Source of the DNA: Citreimonas sp042096055
GTDB taxonomy: Bacteria > Pseudomonadota > Alphaproteobacteria > Rhodobacterales > Rhodobacteraceae
Assembly (NCBI RefSeq): GCF_042096055.1
Contig: NZ_JBELMH010000095.1
Span: 1 to 10,031, forward strand
DNA: 10,031 bases
Reading direction: 5' to 3'
The notes beneath the pieces are model-generated. The model was not told the DNA's origin and made no database searches. It saw only the letters and a program-made list of their open reading frames with translations. Numbering within the stretch: position 1 is the stretch's first letter; each line of letters begins with the position of its first letter. Both the position numbers and the translations under genes were made by a program. Below, in pieces: positions 7,109-10,031 of the stretch.

Positions 7109-7510
7109 TCAATGCACCTGCGACAGAGCGTCCTTGCAGGACGCGGCGCAGCTGCGGCAGGATTCGGCGCAGATGCGGCAATGCTCGTGCTTGTCGGCGT
7201 GATGCTCGCATTCCTCGGCGCAGCGGGTGCAGGCTTCGGCGCTGGCCTTCAGCACGGCCGCCAAGACGGCCTCGTTCGACCCGGTGCGGCGCGACGCCAT
7301 CGACCCCGCCGCCGTGCAGATGTCGGCGCAGTCGAGGTTCAGGCGGATGCACTGGCGCATCTCGGCGACCATGTCCTCGGCCAGGCACGCATCGGCGCAG
7401 GAGGTGCAGGTCTGGGCGCAGGCATAGCATTCCTCGATGCATTTCAGCAGCGCATCGGCCGTGCTGCCGGCGACGTCGGGGTGGGTACTGATCATCTCGC
7501 GGACTTGCAC
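7109..7510 (-). CDS. Four-helix-bundle copper-storage protein (Csp3/DUF326 family)
   Basis: About 133 residues with 17 cysteines. Cysteines recur every 3-7 residues in helices: numbered from the upstream ATG they are 26, 30, 33, 37, 40, 44, 56, 63, 67, 96, 99, 103, 113, 116, 120, 123 and 127. This Cys-x2-3-Cys ladder, with CIEECYACAQTC and RLNLDCADIC, is the pattern of Csp four-helix bundles, which hold many Cu(I) ions in their core as tetramers. His105, 106, 110 and 112 may guide copper at the open end. There is no signal peptide, so it should be the cytosolic Csp3 type, buffering or storing copper. The frame has an ATG at 7516, but AAGGAG directly abuts it. GTG at 7510, two codons later, has that site at the ideal six bases and gives the usual family start (MQVREMI, compare M-x-V-x-x-M-I), so I chose it. 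An exact EcfG-type promoter lies upstream. A ferredoxin is unlikely because the cysteines are on helices. Confidence 0.88.
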   Translation of the reverse strand: MQVREMISTHPDVAGSTADALLKCIEECYACAQTCTSCADACLAEDMVAEMRQCIRLNLDCADICTAAGSMASRRTGSNEAVLAAVLKASAEACTRCAEECEHHADKHEHCRICAESCRSCAASCKDALSQVH

Positions 7511-7542
7511 TGTCATCTCCTTCTCGATTGCAGAGATCGGTA

Positions 7543-7567
7543 AACGGCGGCACCCTGTCGATGTTCC
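7543..7567 (-). promoter_or_regulatory. EcfG-type general stress promoter for the copper-storage gene
   Basis: On the minus strand, GGAAC (7567-7563), a 16-base spacer and CGTT (7546-7543) match the alphaproteobacterial EcfG consensus exactly. The -10 element ends 32 bases before the GTG start at 7510 (26 before the ATG), which leaves a short leader carrying the AAGGAG ribosome site. Motif and spacing are seen directly; use by EcfG is inferred from the known consensus. A copper-responsive CueR-type dyad is not evident here. Confidence 0.7.
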
Positions 7568-7603
7568 GCCAACCGGCCTGCCTGCCTTCGTTCACGAAAT
7601 CGT

Positions 7604-7629
7604 GGATCGGATGCGCGCCTGCCCTCGTT
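7604..7629 (+). promoter_or_regulatory. EcfG-like promoter candidate for the phospholipase D gene (one mismatch)
   Basis: GGATC (7604-7608), a 17-base spacer and CGTT (7626-7629) differ from GGAAC-N16/17-CGTT at one -35 base. The predicted transcription start is about 40 bases before the ATG at 7678. It faces away from the exact promoter on the opposite strand, 36 bases to the left. One-mismatch sites occur by chance, so this rests mainly on position. Confidence 0.35.
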
Positions 7630-7677
7630 GGTCCGGTAACCGGCGACAAGAACAGTCCTTGCGACAACGGAAGAGCC

Positions 7678-9345
7678 ATGCCCACGCTTGTAGACCAGAC
7701 CGACATCCTGCTTCGCCCGGGCGAGACGTGCTGGCGCATCGCCCGCGCCGACCGCGCCGCGCTGATCGTCGATGCGGCCGACTACTTCGTGCACCTGCGC
7801 ATGGCGCTGATCGGCGCCGAAGAGGCCGCCTACCTGATCGGCTGGGATTTCGACCTGCGCATCGAGATGGTGCCGGGCCAGAGCGACGCGGACGGCAACG
7901 CGCCCGACGGCTGGCCGAACCGGCTGGGAGAGTTCCTCGAGGCATTGGTCGAGCATCGTCCCGAGTTGCGGCTGAACATCCTGAAATGGGATGCCGCGAT
8001 GCTGGCGGAGATCGCCACCCAGGCCTGGGAGACGCTGAGCCTCAAGCTGGCCTCGGACCGCATCCGCTTCGCGCTCGACAGCCATCACCCGGCGGGGGCG
8101 TGCCACCACCAGAAAATCGTGGTGATCGACGACAGCGTCGCCTTCTGCGGCGGGATCGACGTGACCTCGGGCCGCTGGGACACCCGCGCCCATGCGCCCC
8201 AAGACAGCCGCCGGGTCGACCCGGACGGCGCGCTGCACCAGCCGTGGCACGACGTGACCACCGCGCTCGAGGGCCCCGTGGCCGAGGCGCTCGGCGACCT
8301 GTCGCGCCAGCGCTGGAAGAAGGCGACCGGCGACGACCTGCCGGTGCCCGAGGCCCGCGGCCGCGCGTCCTGGCCGCCCGCGCTCGAGGCCGACATCCGC
8401 AACGTCGACATCGCCATCGCAAGGACCGAGCCGCGCTACAAGGACACCGACCTGGTGAACGAGATCGAGGAGCTGTACCTCGCCGGCATCCGCGCCGCGC
8501 GGCGCACGATCTACATCGAAAGCCAGTACCTCGCCGCCTCGTCCCTGTGCGAGGCAATGGAGGACCGGCTGGCCGAGCCGGGCGGCCCCGAGATCGTCAT
8601 CATCAACCCCGAGTCCGCCCAGAGCTTCCTCGAGGACGAGGCGATGCACTCGGTCCGGTCGCGCATGATCCAGCGCCTGCGGGACGCTGACGTGCGCGGC
8701 GGCGGCGGGCGCTTCTCGATCGTGCACCCGACCAACGCGGACAACACGCCGATCTACGTGCATGCCAAGGTCTTCATCGTCGACGACCGGCTTCTGCGGA
8801 TCGGGTCGAGCAACATCGACAACCGCTCGATGGGGTTCGACACCGAATGCGACATCGCCATCGAGGCGCAGTCCGCCTCCGAACGCGCGCTGATCCGCAA
8901 CTTCACGCTGTCGCTGCTGGCAGAACACCTGGGCCGCGACGCGGACGTCGTGCGCGCGAAATGGCGCGAGATGGGCTCGCTCGTCGCGGCGATCGAGGTG
9001 CTGCGGATGGTGGCCGGCCGCACCCTGCGCCCGATCGAGCCGCAACCGCTCGATCCGCTCGAGGAGATGCTGGCCGACACGCGCATTCTCGATCCGCGAT
9101 ACTGGCCGCAGAACAGCGTTCCCAAGTCCGAGCGCGTCAAGCATGCGGCCAAGCGCGCGGTCCAGCCCTACCATCTCGAGGTCGCCGGGCTGGGCACGAT
9201 CCTGCTGGCGGCCGGGGTCACGGCACTGGGCTTCTGGGCGGGCCGCGAGATCGCGCGCCGCGCGCGGCAGGAAAAGCTGGCCACGCCCGCGATCGTCACC
9301 GACCGGACCTTTCGCCCCTCGCCGCGGCGCGACGGCGAAAGCTGA
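7678..9345 (+). CDS. Phospholipase D-family protein with two HKD motifs and a C-terminal membrane segment
   Basis: 555 residues. PLD-family enzymes hydrolyse or transfer phosphodiester bonds, usually of phospholipids, through a phospho-histidine intermediate formed between two HKD motifs. Both are complete: His144-Lys146-Asp151 in HHQKIVVID, followed by FCGGID, and His362-Lys364-Asp369 in VHAKVFIVD, followed by GSSNIDNRSMG (376-386). The segment IYIESQYL (about 278-285) resembles the IYIENQ-type motif of eukaryote-like PLDs, so a phospholipase or transphosphatidylase acting on membrane lipid is the likeliest role; cardiolipin synthase activity cannot be excluded. There is no N-terminal signal peptide. 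One hydrophobic segment at about 505-522 (LGTILLAAGVTALGFWAG) is followed by an arginine-rich stretch, so the protein is probably anchored by its C-terminus with the catalytic part in the cytosol. The frame is open from 7528, but the extra 50 residues look like untranslated leader; ATG 7678 with GGAAG upstream starts at the conserved part. It is divergent from the copper-storage gene and followed by csbD. Confidence 0.9.
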   Translation: MPTLVDQTDILLRPGETCWRIARADRAALIVDAADYFVHLRMALIGAEEAAYLIGWDFDLRIEMVPGQSDADGNAPDGWPNRLGEFLEALVEHRPELRLNILKWDAAMLAEIATQAWETLSLKLASDRIRFALDSHHPAGACHHQKIVVIDDSVAFCGGIDVTSGRWDTRAHAPQDSRRVDPDGALHQPWHDVTTALEGPVAEALGDLSRQRWKKATGDDLPVPEARGRASWPPALEADIRNVDIAIARTEPRYKDTDLVNEIEELYLAGIRAARRTIYIESQYLAASSLCEAMEDRLAEPGGPEIVIINPESAQSFLEDEAMHSVRSRMIQRLRDADVRGGGGRFSIVHPTNADNTPIYVHAKVFIVDDRLLRIGSSNIDNRSMGFDTECDIAIEAQSASERALIRNFTLSLLAEHLGRDADVVRAKWREMGSLVAAIEVLRMVAGRTLRPIEPQPLDPLEEMLADTRILDPRYWPQNSVPKSERVKHAAKRAVQPYHLEVAGLGTILLAAGVTALGFWAGREIARRARQEKLATPAIVTDRTFRPSPRRDGES

Positions 9346-9386
9346 GGGCGCGGCGGCTGTCCCTACACCCCGCGCGTCAGTGACTT

Positions 9387-9400
9387 GGCACTCATGTGCC
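9387..9400. repeat. Short inverted repeat between the phospholipase D gene and csbD
   Basis: GGCAC at 9387-9391 and GTGCC at 9396-9400 flank the loop TCAT. It sits 8 bases before the -35 element of the csbD promoter and 41 bases after the preceding stop. It could be a weak terminator or an operator; nothing in the sequence decides between them. Confidence 0.3.
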
Positions 9401-9408
9401 GAGAAACC

Positions 9409-9434
9409 GGAACGGCCCGCGCCCGCTGCACGTT
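9409..9434 (+). promoter_or_regulatory. EcfG-type general stress promoter for csbD
   Basis: GGAAC (9409-9413), a 17-base spacer and CGTT (9431-9434) match the EcfG consensus exactly. The -10 element ends 32 bases before the csbD ATG, leaving a leader of about 25 bases that carries AAGGAG. CsbD is a general stress (SigB-dependent) protein in Bacillus subtilis, so control by the alphaproteobacterial general stress factor fits functionally. Confidence 0.72.
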
Positions 9435-9466
9435 GAGGTCCGAACCCGAGAGAAAAGGAGACTCTC

Positions 9467-9643
9467 ATGAGCGAAGACCAAGACAAAGGCACGATCAAGG
9501 ACGTCAAAGGCTCGGCCAAGGAGACGGTCGGGAAAGCCACCGGCGACCGCGAGGTCGAGCAGAGCGGCCAAGCCGATCAGGCCGAGGGCAAGCTCCAGAA
9601 GGGCATGGGCAAGATCAAGGACGCCTTTCGCGGCAAGAAATAG
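9467..9643 (+). CDS. csbD: CsbD-family small stress protein
   Basis: 58 residues, highly charged and free of cysteine and tryptophan. The pattern fits the CsbD family: an N-terminal GTIKDVKGSAKETVGKATGD segment (residues 8-27), where related proteins have 'KGxxKExxGKxTGD', then QADQAEGKLQKGMGKIKDA (about 36-53), the repeat-like second half. CsbD-like proteins are small, cytosolic and abundant under general stress; their biochemical role is not established. Length is close to the usual 60-70. The ATG at 9467 has AAGGAG (9455-9460) six bases upstream, a strong site. It has its own exact EcfG-type promoter and probably forms a single-gene transcript; the preceding phospholipase D gene ends 121 bases upstream on the same strand. 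Confidence 0.92.
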   Translation: MSEDQDKGTIKDVKGSAKETVGKATGDREVEQSGQADQAEGKLQKGMGKIKDAFRGKK

Positions 9644-9966
9644 GAAGCGCCTGCCTCCCGCGCCATGACCGGTTCGCCGGCGGCGGCTTTCCGGCGCAAG
9701 CCGGGCGGCCCGCGCGCCTTAGCGCGCAGGACGGATGAAGCCCAGCGCCGAGGCACACCACGGCCATCCCGACGGAACGATATCCGGCGACTTAGAGACA
9801 GCGCGAGGCGATCGCACGCGACGCAGCTAGTAGCGGCACCAAGACCCTTCGGAGACAAGAGCCACCTGAATTGCCCGACCGGTTCGCGCCTCGCGAAACA
9901 GGCAGGCAAGGTGTTGGCGCAGTCGGCGCCTCCTCTCGTTTCCGCCACTAACGGACGGAGCGACAC
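9644..9966. other. Intergenic region after csbD
   Basis: About 320 bases with no convincing gene. Open frames on both strands (for example 9665-9997 plus and 9577-9966 minus) are arginine- and proline-rich without family features. The left third holds GC-rich hairpins that may end the csbD transcript. The right third must hold the promoter and ribosome site (GGAG at 9957-9960) of the gene that starts at 9967. No tRNA or small RNA is recognised. Confidence 0.55.
9684..9727 (+). terminator. Pair of hairpins downstream of csbD (possible terminator)
   Basis: CGGCTT at 9684-9689 pairs with AAGCCG at 9698-9703 across 8 bases, and GCGCGC at 9712-9717 pairs with GCGCGC at 9722-9727 around CTTA. They lie 40-85 bases after the csbD stop. 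Neither is followed by a T run, so termination is only a guess; small stems are frequent in DNA this GC-rich. Confidence 0.3.
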
Positions 9967-10031
9967 ATGTGGGGCGACCTACCGACGGCGGTTCTGATCG
10001 GCGCGTTTCTGGCCGCCAGCGGCGTCATCTT
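9967..10031 (+). CDS. Start of a membrane-protein gene (truncated by window edge)
   Basis: Only the first 21 codons are visible: MWGDLPTAVLIGAFLAASGVI. ATG 9967 has GGAG at 9957-9960, six bases upstream. After a short polar start the residues form a hydrophobic segment rich in Ala, Leu, Ile and Val, with no typical signal-peptide cleavage site, so this is probably the first transmembrane helix of a membrane protein. The beginning recalls sodium/calcium antiporter-like proteins of alphaproteobacteria, but 21 residues cannot support a family assignment. Confidence 0.5.
   Translation, partial: MWGDLPTAVLIGAFLAASGVI

Noticed and set aside
7528..7677. Longer phospholipase D start at ATG 7528
   Set aside because: The extra 50 residues look like translated leader, overlap the candidate promoter at 7604-7629 and show no family similarity.
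9386..9400. Sigma-54 promoter (TGGCAC then TGC) upstream of csbD
   Set aside because: The GG to GC spacing is 9 bases rather than 10 and the -12 element is poor. The TGGCAC is explained by the small inverted repeat.
7513..9540. 675-codon open frame on the minus strand, antisense to the phospholipase D gene
   Set aside because: Long antisense frames are expected in GC-rich coding DNA. The translation is rich in Arg, Asp, Val and Gly with no family motif, whereas the plus strand encodes two complete HKD motifs.
9916..9940. GGCGC-N16-CGTT as an EcfG promoter for the gene at 9967
   Set aside because: Two mismatches in the five-base -35 element; such matches are common by chance.

Overview
The window is GC-rich, tightly packed bacterial DNA. 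Its gene content and protein style point to an alphaproteobacterium, most likely of the Rhodobacteraceae (roseobacter/Paracoccus type). The signs are the UrtA and UrtE sequences, a UrtB with a very large N-terminal periplasmic domain, and GGAAC-N16/17-CGTT promoters of the alphaproteobacterial EcfG type. This placement is from recognition, not from a search.

Layout. Positions 1-381 (minus strand) hold the first 127 codons of an acyl-CoA dehydrogenase-like flavoprotein that runs off the left edge. Positions 382-859 are a divergent intergenic region. Positions 860-7044 are a complete five-gene urea ABC transporter operon, urtABCDE: periplasmic urea-binding protein, two permeases and two ATPases. 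The genes are tightly coupled (urtB/urtC 1-nt gap, urtC/urtD ATGA overlap, urtD/urtE 11-nt overlap), except that a strong hairpin separates urtA from urtB. No urease genes are present here. A hairpin at 7048-7080 separates urtE from a convergent gene.

urtB carries a 100-N assembly gap at 3317-3416. The 55 bases before the gap are repeated exactly after it. Removing one copy plus the Ns (155 bases) restores one open frame of 658 codons, so urtB is very probably intact and the apparent break is a scaffolding artefact.

Positions 7109-9643 form a small stress-type group: a 17-cysteine cytosolic copper-storage protein (Csp3/DUF326 family, minus strand), a divergent two-HKD phospholipase D-family protein with a C-terminal membrane segment, and a 58-residue CsbD-family stress protein. 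Exact matches to the EcfG general-stress promoter consensus lie upstream of the copper protein and csbD genes, at suitable distances. One-mismatch versions lie upstream of the phospholipase D gene and the acyl-CoA dehydrogenase-like gene. The inference is that the genes flanking the urea operon belong to the general stress regulon.

Positions 9644-9966 contain only small hairpins. At 9967 a new membrane-protein gene begins and runs off the right edge. I found no RNA genes, CRISPR arrays, insertion sequences or phage genes. The least ordinary content is the stress-promoter pattern and the repairable gap in urtB; I see no evidence for an undescribed multi-gene system.
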